Origin: Seohaeicola sp024304985
GTDB taxonomy: Bacteria > Pseudomonadota > Alphaproteobacteria > Rhodobacterales > Rhodobacteraceae
Reading direction: 5' to 3'
Length of the DNA stretch: 64,000 bases
Assembly: GCF_028802875.1 (NCBI RefSeq)
Contig: NZ_JARAMP010000001.1
Location: 62,001-126,000 of the forward strand
Positions 1-6,434 of this stretch are shown here, piece after piece; the first letter of the stretch is position 1, and each line of letters begins with the position of its first letter. The position numbers and the translations under genes are program-made. The notes beneath the pieces were generated by a model that was given only the letters and a program-made list of their open reading frames with translations, made no database searches and had not been told where the DNA came from.

Positions 1-48
1 GTGTTCCTGTGGATCCTGTTGAAGCGGCGCGGATTGGGGGGGCTGTGA
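1..48 (+). CDS. hmuU: 3' end of haem ABC transporter permease (FecCD/HmuU type), partial
   Basis: Frame 1 is open from the first base and ends in VFLWILLKRRGLGGL followed by TGA at 46-48. A hydrophobic last helix followed by a short basic tail (LLKRRG) is how FecCD-family iron/haem permeases end. The stop overlaps the start of the haem ATPase gene by one base, as expected for hmuU-hmuV. Only 15 codons are visible, so the assignment rests on the neighbour. Confidence 0.6.
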   Translation: MFLWILLKRRGLGGL

Positions 49-824
49 TGCTGGAGGTATCGTCGCTGTCGGCTTGCCTGTCGGGTCGTCCGATCCTGCA
101 CGGGATCAACCTGACCGCCGCCCCCGGCACGGTCACCGCCATCGTGGGGCCGAACGGGTCGGGCAAGACTACGCTGCTGCGCGCGTTGACGGGCGACCTG
201 AGCTATGCGGGGACAGCACGGCTGAACGGTCATGAGGTGAGCGAGACGCCGGCGCGTCGCATGGCAGCGATCCGGGCCGTTCTGGCACAATCGACGCAAC
301 TGGCCTTTCCCTTCACGGTGGATGAGGTGGTGCGCCTTGGCCTGACCTCAGGCGTGCAGACGGAAGGTGACAACTTGCCAGGCCGCGCGCTGGAGAAGGT
401 GGGGCTGTCGGGATATGGCCCGCGCGATGTGCAGACCCTGTCGGGGGGCGAACAGGCGCGGGTGCATCTGGCCCGCGTGCTGGTGCAGGTCTGGGAGCCC
501 GTGACCCATCAGGGGCCACGCTGGCTGTTTCTGGATGAGCCGGTGGCCGCACTTGATATCGGGCATCAGTTGACCGTCATGACCCTGGCCCGCGCCTATG
601 CCGATGCGGGCGGCGGGGTGGTGGCCGTGATGCACGACCTGAACCTGTCGGCCATGTTTGCCGATCACATCGCCTTGCTGCTGGACGGGCGGATGCTGGC
701 CCAGGGAGCAGCGGACACGGTTCTGACCGATGCGCATCTGAGCCGCGCCTATGGCTGCGCGGTCCGGGTCAATGCCGTGCCTGCGCGCGGGCCGTGGCTG
801 GTGCCGCAGGCGATGGCCGGCTGA
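48..824 (+). CDS. hmuV: Haem ABC transporter ATP-binding protein HmuV
   Basis: This is the cytoplasmic ATPase of a periplasmic-binding-protein-dependent haem (or siderophore) importer, 258 aa. Walker A GPNGSGKTT lies at about residues 34-42, the ABC signature is LSGGEQARVHLAR, Walker B is WLFLDEPVAALD, and the H-loop is VMHDLN. Length and motif spacing fit the FepC/HmuV group. The ATG at 48 is chosen because it overlaps the stop of the upstream permease by one base; an in-frame start further upstream would run through the permease end. The gene ends 7 bases before a convergent thioesterase gene. Haem rather than another iron chelate is inferred from HmuV-like sequence; the binding protein and receptor genes lie outside the window. 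Confidence 0.85.
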   Translation: MLEVSSLSACLSGRPILHGINLTAAPGTVTAIVGPNGSGKTTLLRALTGDLSYAGTARLNGHEVSETPARRMAAIRAVLAQSTQLAFPFTVDEVVRLGLTSGVQTEGDNLPGRALEKVGLSGYGPRDVQTLSGGEQARVHLARVLVQVWEPVTHQGPRWLFLDEPVAALDIGHQLTVMTLARAYADAGGGVVAVMHDLNLSAMFADHIALLLDGRMLAQGAADTVLTDAHLSRAYGCAVRVNAVPARGPWLVPQAMAG

Positions 825-831
825 CCCCGGA

Positions 832-1245
832 TCAGGGGCGCAGGATCATCTGGGTCTGGGTCACGATGGCGGCCAACTTCCCCTCGCCCGTGGTGATCGT
901 GGTTTGCCAGACCATCGTCGAGCGGCCTTTGTGCAGTGGCACGGTCACCGCGCGGGCCGTATCGCCGATGGCGACGGGGCGGAAGAAGTTGGTCTTGCTT
1001 TCAATGGTGCTGGTCCCCTCGCCCTCTTTCAGGTTCAGGAAAGTGGCCGTGCCGCCCAGATTGTCGGCCAGCGCCATGAAGGCCCCGCCATGCAGCGTGT
1101 TGTTGCGGTTGGCCAGCGCCCCGGTCACAGGCAGTTCCGCCTCCACCCGGTCCGGCGTGGCGTGGGTCACGCGCAGGCCCAGTGTCACGGCAAAGGGCGG
1201 CTGCGCCTGTGCGACGGCGGTGATACGGTCCTGATCGGGTGTCAT
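832..1245 (-). CDS. PaaI-family hotdog thioesterase
   Basis: A 137-aa single hotdog-fold protein, the normal size for PaaI/YbgC-type acyl-CoA thioesterases acting in the cytoplasm. The family motif NTLHGGAFMALADNLGG (about residues 49-65) carries the HGG turn and the acidic residue on the long helix used in catalysis. The ATG at 1245 gives a start just before the first recognisable strand. The open frame continues far upstream, but that part is antisense to nsrR and has no family similarity. The substrate is unknown; a house-cleaning hydrolase for aberrant acyl- or aryl-CoA is likely. It stands alone, convergent with hmuV and divergent from nsrR. Confidence 0.8.
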   Translation of the reverse strand: MTPDQDRITAVAQAQPPFAVTLGLRVTHATPDRVEAELPVTGALANRNNTLHGGAFMALADNLGGTATFLNLKEGEGTSTIESKTNFFRPVAIGDTARAVTVPLHKGRSTMVWQTTITTGEGKLAAIVTQTQMILRP

Positions 1246-1392
1246 GGGCTGTCCTGCTTTTTCAATTCTGTGGCAGGGGCGCATCTTCCGCCGCGTGCCG
1301 GTCGTGTCAATGGCGCAAAGACAAACTGTCGCTGCTGGTTTCGCTTGCCAAATGTCGCGCGGCGCAGAGGATGGCGCAAACAGGAGATAGTG

Positions 1393-1863
1393 ATGCGCCT
1401 GACGAAGTTCACCGATTATTCCTTGCGGGTTCTGCTTTATGCAGCCAGCCTTGAGGGAGACAAGCTGGCGACGATCGAGGAGACCGCCAAGGTCTTTGAT
1501 ATATCGCGGGCCCACCTGAAGAAGGTCGTGCTTTTGCTGACGCAGACCGGCTATCTGGAAGGGGTGCGCGGGCGCACCGGCGGTTACAGGCTGGCGCGTC
1601 GCGCAGAGGACATCAATCTTGGGGAACTGATCCGGGTGACCGAGCCGGATTTCGGCATGGTCGAGTGCTTTCTGCCGGGCAATGCCTGCCGGATCATACA
1701 GGCTTGTCGTTTGCCGATGGTGCTGAACAAGGCGCTGGACAATTTCCTGACAACCTTTGACGACTATACTCTGGCCGACATGAAGATCGAGGCGCGCCAT
1801 TTCGACCTGCCTGTTCAGCCCGCCTATCCGCCACGTGGCCCGAAACTGTCCGGCGCGGCCTGA
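1393..1863 (+). CDS. nsrR: NsrR-type Rrf2 family nitric-oxide-sensing regulator
   Basis: A 156-aa Rrf2-family transcription factor. The N-terminus MRLTKFTDYSLRVLLYAAS starts the winged helix-turn-helix; the wing contains VRGRTGGYRLAR. Three cysteines, C92, C99 and C105 in the segment ECFLPGNACRIIQACRL, match the [Fe-S] cluster ligands of NsrR, and the TLAD motif near the end of the dimerisation helix is also typical. NsrR normally represses NO-detoxification genes such as hmp and responds to NO through cluster nitrosylation; here no target gene is adjacent. The ATG at 1393 is chosen because the domain begins immediately there. IscR is less likely, since its cysteine spacing differs. Confidence 0.85.
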   Translation: MRLTKFTDYSLRVLLYAASLEGDKLATIEETAKVFDISRAHLKKVVLLLTQTGYLEGVRGRTGGYRLARRAEDINLGELIRVTEPDFGMVECFLPGNACRIIQACRLPMVLNKALDNFLTTFDDYTLADMKIEARHFDLPVQPAYPPRGPKLSGAA

Positions 1864-1912
1864 GCGCAGAGGACGACTTGCCCAGACGACTGCGCGGCTG
1901 TAGCCCTGCGTC

Positions 1913-2269
1913 ATGCTTGTGCTTGAGAACATCATCAGTGATCGCGGGTCGCGCTATGCTGTCTCGGGTGCGCCCTGCACGTCGGAGGCCGAGGCCAAGG
2001 CGTTGATCAAGGCGTTGCGGGCGCGCAAGAAATTCGCCCGCGCGACGCATCACAGCTGGGCACTGCTGACAGCGGAACAGGCGATCAAGACCGACGATGG
2101 AGAAGCCGGTGCCGGGCTGGTGATCCTGCGGATGCTGGAACGCGAGGGCGTCCATGACCATCTGGTCGTCGTGACGCGCTGGTATGGCGGCAAGCACCTG
2201 GGCGGCGACCGTTTCCGTCATGTCCAGGAGGCCGTGCGGATCTATCTGGAGCGGTTGAGCGCGGGCTGA
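1913..2269 (+). CDS. IMPACT/YigZ (UPF0029) N-domain protein
   Basis: A 118-aa protein matching the IMPACT/YigZ N-terminal domain, with the signature DDGEAGAG (about residues 61-68) followed by VVVTRWYGGKHLGGDRF. YigZ family members are about 200 aa with a second ferredoxin-like domain; this one has only the first domain, a compact form seen in other alphaproteobacteria. The molecular function in bacteria is unknown; eukaryotic IMPACT modulates Gcn2 through a ribosome-associated partner. The gene lies 49 bases after nsrR and its 3' end overlaps the convergent AI-2E-type transporter gene by 28 bases. Confidence 0.8.
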   Translation: MLVLENIISDRGSRYAVSGAPCTSEAEAKALIKALRARKKFARATHHSWALLTAEQAIKTDDGEAGAGLVILRMLEREGVHDHLVVVTRWYGGKHLGGDRFRHVQEAVRIYLERLSAG

Positions 2270-3330
2270 ACAGGTGGTGGCACCCGGCCCGCCTGCCGGC
2301 GCGGGAACTTCCAGCGGCGGGTAAAGGCCGAAGCCACGAGCAGCACCGGCGTAGCCAGAAGTGCCCCGGCCGGCCCCCAAAGCCAAGCCCCGAAGGTGAT
2401 CGCCATGAAGATCGTCATGGCCGACTGGCGCATCTGGCGGCCCACCAGCATCGGCGTCACGAACTGGCCCTCGACCGTATTCAGGACAAGCAGGGAGAGG
2501 ACGGGCAGAAAGGCCATCTCGGGTCGCGGAAAGCTGACGATGCCGACACCGAAAATGATAACGGCCATGATGGCCGGACCGATATAGGGCATGAAGTTCA
2601 GCACCCCCATCAGCAGCCCCCAGAGGAACGGGTTCGGCAGGCCGAAGAGCCAGAACATGAAGGTGGCGACCAGACCAAGACCGGTATTGATGATCGTGAT
2701 CGCCAGCAGATAGGACGAGACATTGCTCTGGATATCGCGGATCGCCCTGCCCAGCGCGCGGCGGCGGCGCTGCGATGCTCCCAGCAGCATGATCCATCTG
2801 GCCAGAAGCGCCCTCTCGCGCAGCATGAAGAATGTGAGGATCGCGGCATAGATCGCGCCGCCGATGACCATCGGGACAGTCAGGGCAAGACCGGCCAGCA
2901 GGGAGCCGCTGGAACTGGTCAGTTGCTCGATCGGGTCGACTTCCTCGCCGTCGCTGTCGAAGCGGGGGCCTTGAATGGCGTCGGTCAATCCGCTGATGGC
3001 GTTTCGCATCAGATCATCCAGCTTGCGCAGAACGTCCGGGGCGCGGCGGTTCCATTCTTCAGCGGTGGGCAGGACATAATAGACCAACGCACTGATCGCC
3101 GCGATGGAGGTGATGACGATCACCGCGGCGGACAGGCTGCGGGGAATATGCATCTTGTCGGCGTGGCGGGCGATGGGTTCCAGAGCGATGGCCGCCAGCA
3201 GCGCGAGAACCGTGGGAATGGCGAAGCTGCGCACCTCTTGCAGGGTGCTGAGGATCATCAGGCTGGCCATGATGACCAAAGCCGAGGTGGCTGCGCGGGG
3301 GAAGACCGGCAGATCGGTGGATCTGTTCAT
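2242..3330 (-). CDS. AI-2E (PF01594) family membrane transporter
   Basis: A 362-aa inner-membrane protein of the AI-2E/TqsA/PerM family. Paired N-terminal helices (about residues 14-50) are followed by a helix near 66-90, an amphipathic extramembrane domain (about 90-145), and a C-terminal helix cluster containing the conserved stretch around FMPYIGPAIMA and NTVEGQFVTPMLVG. Family members export small molecules or act as Na+/H+ antiporters; the substrate cannot be predicted. It lies 12 bases downstream of the yqjE-like gene and is probably the last gene of that operon, in a neighbourhood controlled by the general stress response. The convergent overlap with the IMPACT gene (28 bases) is tight but common in compact genomes. 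Confidence 0.82.
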   Translation of the reverse strand: MNRSTDLPVFPRAATSALVIMASLMILSTLQEVRSFAIPTVLALLAAIALEPIARHADKMHIPRSLSAAVIVITSIAAISALVYYVLPTAEEWNRRAPDVLRKLDDLMRNAISGLTDAIQGPRFDSDGEEVDPIEQLTSSSGSLLAGLALTVPMVIGGAIYAAILTFFMLRERALLARWIMLLGASQRRRRALGRAIRDIQSNVSSYLLAITIINTGLGLVATFMFWLFGLPNPFLWGLLMGVLNFMPYIGPAIMAVIIFGVGIVSFPRPEMAFLPVLSLLVLNTVEGQFVTPMLVGRQMRQSAMTIFMAITFGAWLWGPAGALLATPVLLVASAFTRRWKFPRRQAGRVPPPVQPALNRSR

Positions 3331-3342
3331 CGGCGGACCGGA

Positions 3343-3726
3343 TCAGCGGTCCCGCCCGCGACGCAGGCGCAAGGCAGTGTCCAGACCGAAAACGAAGGCT
3401 TCGGCCAGTGGAGGATAAGGATTTGCTGTCCCGGATTTGACGCCATGGGCCGCAGTTTGATCGGTCACGTGGCTTTGATCCCGTTGCGGTGTGGAGGCGA
3501 TCGCGATGACAATTCCGCCGAGGCCCAGATAGATGACACCCAGCATGAGCGCGGCGGCCTGGGGCGACCATGCGGTCGAGGCCACGATCCAGATCGCCAC
3601 CGTCAGAAATCCTGCGCCGGTGGCCAGCAGCAATCCGCTGAGGATCAGCAAACCGGCGCGGCGCGCGCCCTTTCGGGCACGCGCCGTCACGGCCGCTTCA
3701 AGCTGTGCAGCCGGATCGAACATCAC
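3343..3726 (-). CDS. YqjE-like phage-holin-family membrane protein
   Basis: A 127-aa protein with two hydrophobic helices (about residues 24-48 and 52-76) separated by a short loop, preceded by an Arg/Ala-rich amphipathic start and followed by a polar tail. This is the layout of the Actinobacteria_Holin_X / YqjE group, which despite the name is not a lysis holin. Its start overlaps the stop of the DUF883 gene by 4 bases (ATGA), reproducing the yqjD-yqjE arrangement of Escherichia coli. The role is unknown; the E. coli genes are linked to stationary phase and inner-membrane association of ribosomes. The final 50 residues look poorly conserved. Confidence 0.7.
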   Translation of the reverse strand: MMFDPAAQLEAAVTARARKGARRAGLLILSGLLLATGAGFLTVAIWIVASTAWSPQAAALMLGVIYLGLGGIVIAIASTPQRDQSHVTDQTAAHGVKSGTANPYPPLAEAFVFGLDTALRLRRGRDR

Positions 3727-4040
3727 GATCTCCGCGACATCATCAGACCGACCAGCAATCCGACGCCTGCGGCGATACCCATCGCCATGGCGGGCTTTTC
3801 GCGGATCAGCGCATCGGCGTGATCGACGGCTTCGACGGCCTGATGCTGCAGTTTTTCATACTCGTGCTCGACCCCGTCACGGGCTTTGCGCACTACACGC
3901 CTTGCGCCGTCGGCCGCTTCGCGGGCCTCGGCGCGGGTCAGATTGCCGATCGCCTCGGTCAGGCTGGCGACATCAGCGCGCAGGGTTTCCAGTTGTTTCG
4001 ACAGATCGTCAGCAGCAGCTTTGGTTTCGGGTTGTGCCAT
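3723..4040 (-). CDS. DUF883 (ElaB/YqjD family) membrane-anchored protein
   Basis: A 105-aa protein with a long charged amphipathic helix (about residues 8-75, probably coiled coil) and a C-terminal membrane anchor of the form REKPAMAMGIAAGVGLLVGLMMSRR, the standard DUF883 ending. YqjD/ElaB proteins tether inactive ribosomes to the inner membrane in stationary-phase enterobacteria. The ATG at 4040 is chosen over one 12 bases upstream because GGAGGC sits 5-10 bases before it, inside the longer reading. The gene leads an apparent operon with the yqjE-like gene and the AI-2E-type transporter. Its leader contains a perfect 8-bp hairpin. Confidence 0.8.
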   Translation of the reverse strand: MAQPETKAAADDLSKQLETLRADVASLTEAIGNLTRAEAREAADGARRVVRKARDGVEHEYEKLQHQAVEAVDHADALIREKPAMAMGIAAGVGLLVGLMMSRRS

Positions 4041-4062
4041 ATCGGCCTCCATTCAGGGTAAT

Positions 4063-4086
4063 ACGGCACCCTCAAAACGGTGCCGT
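4063..4086 (-). repeat. Hairpin in the leader of the DUF883 gene
   Basis: Perfect 8-bp inverted repeat ACGGCACC / GGTGCCGT with an 8-base loop, between the DUF1328 stop (4173) and the DUF883 start (4040). Read on the minus strand it is followed by ATTACCC rather than a T-run, so it is not a classical terminator. It could be an attenuator or an RNA-processing site separating the two stress-type genes. Confidence 0.5.
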
Positions 4087-4172
4087 GACGTGATCAAAAA
4101 GTTTCGAATCTGCGGAACGGGATGCCGGACACAACCGAGGGACGGTGACGCGCCCGACATCCCGACGCGCCG

Positions 4173-4346
4173 TTACATCGGCGGTCTGCCGCGCAGGGCA
4201 CGCGCCAGCATCGCGATCACAAAGAGCACGATGAAGACGAAGAACAGGATCTGAGCGATCCCGGCAGAGGCTGAGGCGACGCCGCCAAAGCCAAAGAGGG
4301 CGGCAATCAATGCGATCACCAGAAACGTAAGGGCCCATCCCAGCAT
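4173..4346 (-). CDS. DUF1328 (YtjA-like) small membrane protein
   Basis: A 57-aa protein with two hydrophobic helices (about residues 4-22 and 30-48) joined by the glycine-rich turn FGFGGVASASAGIAQ and ending in RALRGRPPM. This matches DUF1328/YtjA, a family of short inner-membrane proteins of unknown function often induced by stress. An AGGAGA ribosome binding site lies just upstream of the ATG. A GGAAC-N16-TGTT element 53-77 bases upstream of the start makes EcfG control likely. The gene stands between the DUF883 operon and a secreted-protein gene, all on the minus strand. Confidence 0.85.
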   Translation of the reverse strand: MLGWALTFLVIALIAALFGFGGVASASAGIAQILFFVFIVLFVIAMLARALRGRPPM

Positions 4347-4398
4347 GTCGGTCTCCTTTTCACTTCGATCTCGGCACCCTCTGTGCCGTCATCTACAC

Positions 4399-4423
4399 AA
4401 CACCTGACCCCTGAAAGGGTTCC
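4399..4423 (-). promoter_or_regulatory. Putative EcfG promoter for the DUF1328 gene
   Basis: Minus-strand GGAAC (4423-4419), 16-base spacer, TGTT (4402-4399). The known alphaproteobacterial EcfG consensus is GGAAC-N16/17-CGTT; this site differs only in the first -10 base. The predicted start of transcription lies about 45 bases before the ATG. Confidence 0.6.
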
Positions 4424-4477
4424 CCCTGAAACATCGGAAAATTGCGACAAGCGCCAAAAAAATTATGCCCGAGCGGT

Positions 4478-4507
4478 AAAAGGAAGGGCCCGCCCGTGAA
4501 AGGGCGG
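4478..4507 (-). terminator. Probable rho-independent terminator of the secreted-protein gene
   Basis: On the minus strand, stem CCGCCC / GGGCGG with a 6-base loop (4490-4507) is followed by a pyrimidine-rich run containing CCTTCCTTTT. It lies 44 bases after the stop of the gene ending at 4551. Confidence 0.5.
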
Positions 4508-4550
4508 ACCTCAGGTCGCGGTGGTGCGCATATCGTGTTGCGATGCGCGA

Positions 4551-5081
4551 TCAGGGAAGTCGCGGCGGCATCGGCAATTCGTCGATCGTCTGGGTCACGC
4601 CTAGGGCAAAGGCCTCGACCATCGCGTCGTAAAACTGCGAGCTGCTGGCGGGCAGCACCGTCAAGTCAGGGTCCATGGAGGGCGCATTGACCTGCGCAGC
4701 CGTCGCCGTCACGTCGAAGCTTTTGTGCACGGGCACTTCACGCACGTCACGCAGATCAACCCGGCCCGCGATGACCGACTGGTCGGTCCCCATCAGGGCA
4801 TCGTAGCCGGTGGCCACTTCGATGCGCTCCAGATCGACGGACACGTTGATGCCAGCAGCGGCCAGACGTTCTTCGATCCGACGGGTGATCGCAGCTTCGA
4901 TATCCTCATCCACGATCGTGATCCGGTTGGCCGCAGCCGCGCCTTGGGCAGATTCCGGCTCGACATCGACGCTCAGATTGGCAACGCCACGGTCATCTGC
5001 GGCCAGGACAGGCCCACTCAGGGCCAAACCAAGCGTCAGAGAGGCAAGGGTTGGAACAAGAACTCCAGATTTCAGAAACAT
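4551..5081 (-). CDS. Secreted protein of unknown function, likely stress-induced
   Basis: A 176-aa protein with a Sec signal peptide (basic MFLKSG, hydrophobic core to about residue 25, probable cleavage after VLA before ADDRG). The mature part has no family I recognise. It is acidic and helix/strand mixed, has no cysteine, and contains a central segment (about 60-120) of regularly spaced charged residues. The ATG at 5081 is preceded by AAGGAG; an upstream in-frame ATG overlaps that site and is less likely. An EcfG-type element 56-81 bases upstream predicts induction with the PhyR/EcfG response encoded next door, and a hairpin terminator follows. Periplasmic or extracellular location is inferred from the signal peptide. 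Confidence 0.7.
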   Translation of the reverse strand: MFLKSGVLVPTLASLTLGLALSGPVLAADDRGVANLSVDVEPESAQGAAAANRITIVDEDIEAAITRRIEERLAAAGINVSVDLERIEVATGYDALMGTDQSVIAGRVDLRDVREVPVHKSFDVTATAAQVNAPSMDPDLTVLPASSSQFYDAMVEAFALGVTQTIDELPMPPRLP

Positions 5082-5136
5082 TGTCGTCTCCTTCATTTTG
5101 GGGCATCACGGTATGTCCGCGACGCTATGAAAGAAC

Positions 5137-5162
5137 AACATCCCATCCGCCCGGACAGTTCC
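5137..5162 (-). promoter_or_regulatory. Putative EcfG promoter for the secreted-protein gene
   Basis: Minus-strand GGAAC (5162-5158), 17-base spacer, TGTT (5140-5137). It has the same -10 variant and almost the same distance to the start codon as the site before the DUF1328 gene, which makes chance less likely. It lies in the gap between the secreted-protein gene and phyR. Confidence 0.6.
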
Positions 5163-5358
5163 CTTTTCTGGCGGAACGCATCGCTCACATAGGCGTGATA
5201 GGCGGGAAATTTGTCTTTTTCGGTCGATGGGCCGGAAATGAGAACGAGCGCCTGCGACCGGACAGAAACGAAAAGCAGCGCCCGACCGTCGCGGGGCGCT
5301 GCTTTGGCAATTTCAGGGTCGTCTGGAAAGGTCACATGGTTGTGGCCCTGTAACACCG

Positions 5359-6168
5359 TCACGCGGTCAGCGTGGCTGTCGAGGCGAAGAACATGGCCTG
5401 ACTGACTGCCGAGCGAACCTGATCCTCGTCATAGGGTTTGGTGATCAGGAAGGCTGGTTCCGGGCGCGCGCCCGTCAGGAGACGTTCGGGGAAGGCCGTG
5501 ATGAAAATCACCGGGCGGTCGCCCAGCGCGGTCAGGATATCATGCACCGCATCAATCCCCGAGGATTTGTCGGCCAACTGAATATCCGCCAGCACCAGAT
5601 CGGGCGGCGTTTGCTTGGCCAGGGCAACGGCCTCGGTCCGGGTGCGGGCGATTCCAGTAACCTCGTGCCCCATGTCGGTGACGATGGCCCGCAAATCGAC
5701 TGCGATGATCGGCTCATCCTCGATGATCATGACGCGGCCGGCAATCGAGGACCGCATCTCGGCATGGGCGATGTCGATCAGGTCATGCGCCTCTTCCGTG
5801 GTGATCTTCATGATGGCGGCAACCTCGGCTGTCGTGAAACCTTCGATGGAGTGCAGCAACAGCGCCTCGCGGGTGTTGGCGGTCAGATGCGCCATATGAT
5901 GCTGCGCGCGGGCCGACAGATTGTCATCCGCCTCGCCCAACGGGGCACCGGCGCTGGACCAGACCACGTGAAAGGCCCGGAACAAGGCCACTTTGGGAGA
6001 GGACATCTCGCCAATGAAACTGCGCTCTGCAAGGATCGCCTCAAGCGTGGCCGCAGCATAACGGTCGCCGGTTTCCTGGCTTCCGGTCAGGGCGCGGGCA
6101 TAGCGGCGCAGGTAGGGCAGGCTTGCCGCGACAAGATCGGCAAGATCGGACATGGTGTCTGATGACAT
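5359..6168 (-). CDS. phyR: General stress response regulator PhyR (sigma-like domain plus receiver)
   Basis: A 269-aa protein. An N-terminal ECF sigma-like domain (about residues 8-135) is fused to a response-regulator receiver (about 145-262) with acidic residues E150/D151, phosphoacceptor D195 in LVLADIQ, the FITAF-type motif near 222-226 of FATGUY receivers, and K244. On phosphorylation PhyR binds the anti-sigma NepR through its sigma-like domain and frees EcfG. The ATG at 6168 is chosen because GAGGGA lies just upstream; it gives the normal PhyR length. The gene is divergent from nepR-ecfG across a 104-base gap carrying back-to-back EcfG promoters, so it is probably autoregulated by the sigma factor it releases. 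Confidence 0.93.
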   Translation of the reverse strand: MSSDTMSDLADLVAASLPYLRRYARALTGSQETGDRYAAATLEAILAERSFIGEMSSPKVALFRAFHVVWSSAGAPLGEADDNLSARAQHHMAHLTANTREALLLHSIEGFTTAEVAAIMKITTEEAHDLIDIAHAEMRSSIAGRVMIIEDEPIIAVDLRAIVTDMGHEVTGIARTRTEAVALAKQTPPDLVLADIQLADKSSGIDAVHDILTALGDRPVIFITAFPERLLTGARPEPAFLITKPYDEDQVRSAVSQAMFFASTATLTA

Positions 6169-6196
6169 GTTTTTCCCTCGGTCTACAGTTTTGTCG

Positions 6197-6221
6197 GGAA
6201 CCAAACGCCTGTTGACGCGTT
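6197..6221 (+). promoter_or_regulatory. EcfG promoter driving nepR-ecfG-kinase
   Basis: Plus-strand GGAAC (6197-6201), 16-base spacer, CGTT (6218-6221): an exact match to the EcfG consensus. Transcription should start near 6228, about 45 bases before the nepR ATG. Confidence 0.85.
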
Positions 6222-6228
6222 CGGTTCC
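6204..6228 (-). promoter_or_regulatory. EcfG promoter driving phyR, overlapping the nepR promoter
   Basis: Minus-strand GGAAC (6228-6224), 16-base spacer, CGTT (6207-6204): also an exact consensus match. It overlaps the opposite promoter over 6204-6221, and each -10 lies inside the other's spacer, so both cannot easily be occupied at once. Confidence 0.85.
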
Positions 6229-6272
6229 CTGTAGGATGCAAAAAACAGGCGGTGCAAGGCATGGGGGCGCGG

Positions 6273-6434
6273 ATGACGCAGGACGAGCAGACCGGGAAAC
6301 GCAGGAAGCAGGGTCTGAACCATCAGATCGACGAAAACCTGAAGCGGGTCTACGAGTCCGTGCTTGAAGAGGATGTGCCTGATCGGTTCAAGGATCTTCT
6401 GAATCGCCTGCGTCAACAGGAGGGCAGTCAATGA
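6273..6434 (+). CDS. nepR: Anti-sigma factor NepR
   Basis: A 53-aa protein with the NepR core NHQIDENLKRVYESVLEEDV followed by PDRFKDLLNRL, the two helices that clamp the sigma factor. NepR holds EcfG inactive until phosphorylated PhyR takes it away. The ATG at 6273 has GGGGGC in front; in-frame GTG 6252 and ATG 6261 would add 7 or 4 residues and cannot be excluded. The stop overlaps the ecfG start (ATGA at 6431-6434), so the inhibitor and its sigma factor are translationally coupled. Confidence 0.9.
   Translation: MTQDEQTGKRRKQGLNHQIDENLKRVYESVLEEDVPDRFKDLLNRLRQQEGSQ

Noticed and set aside
832..1935. 367-codon minus-strand frame covering the thioesterase
   Set aside because: Only the last 137 codons resemble a thioesterase; the rest is antisense to the Rrf2 gene with low-quality arginine/glutamine-rich sequence.
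1694..2797. Long minus-strand frame across nsrR, the IMPACT gene and the AI-2E gene
   Set aside because: Its translation is Arg/Pro/Gly-rich shadow sequence; real genes in other frames occupy the region.
5093..5362. Minus-strand 89-codon frame whose GTG start overlaps the phyR stop (GTGA)
   Set aside because: The overlap looks like coupling, but the translation has no family features, the frame contains the EcfG-like promoter of the secreted-protein gene, and no terminator separates it. I treat it as the phyR 3' gap.
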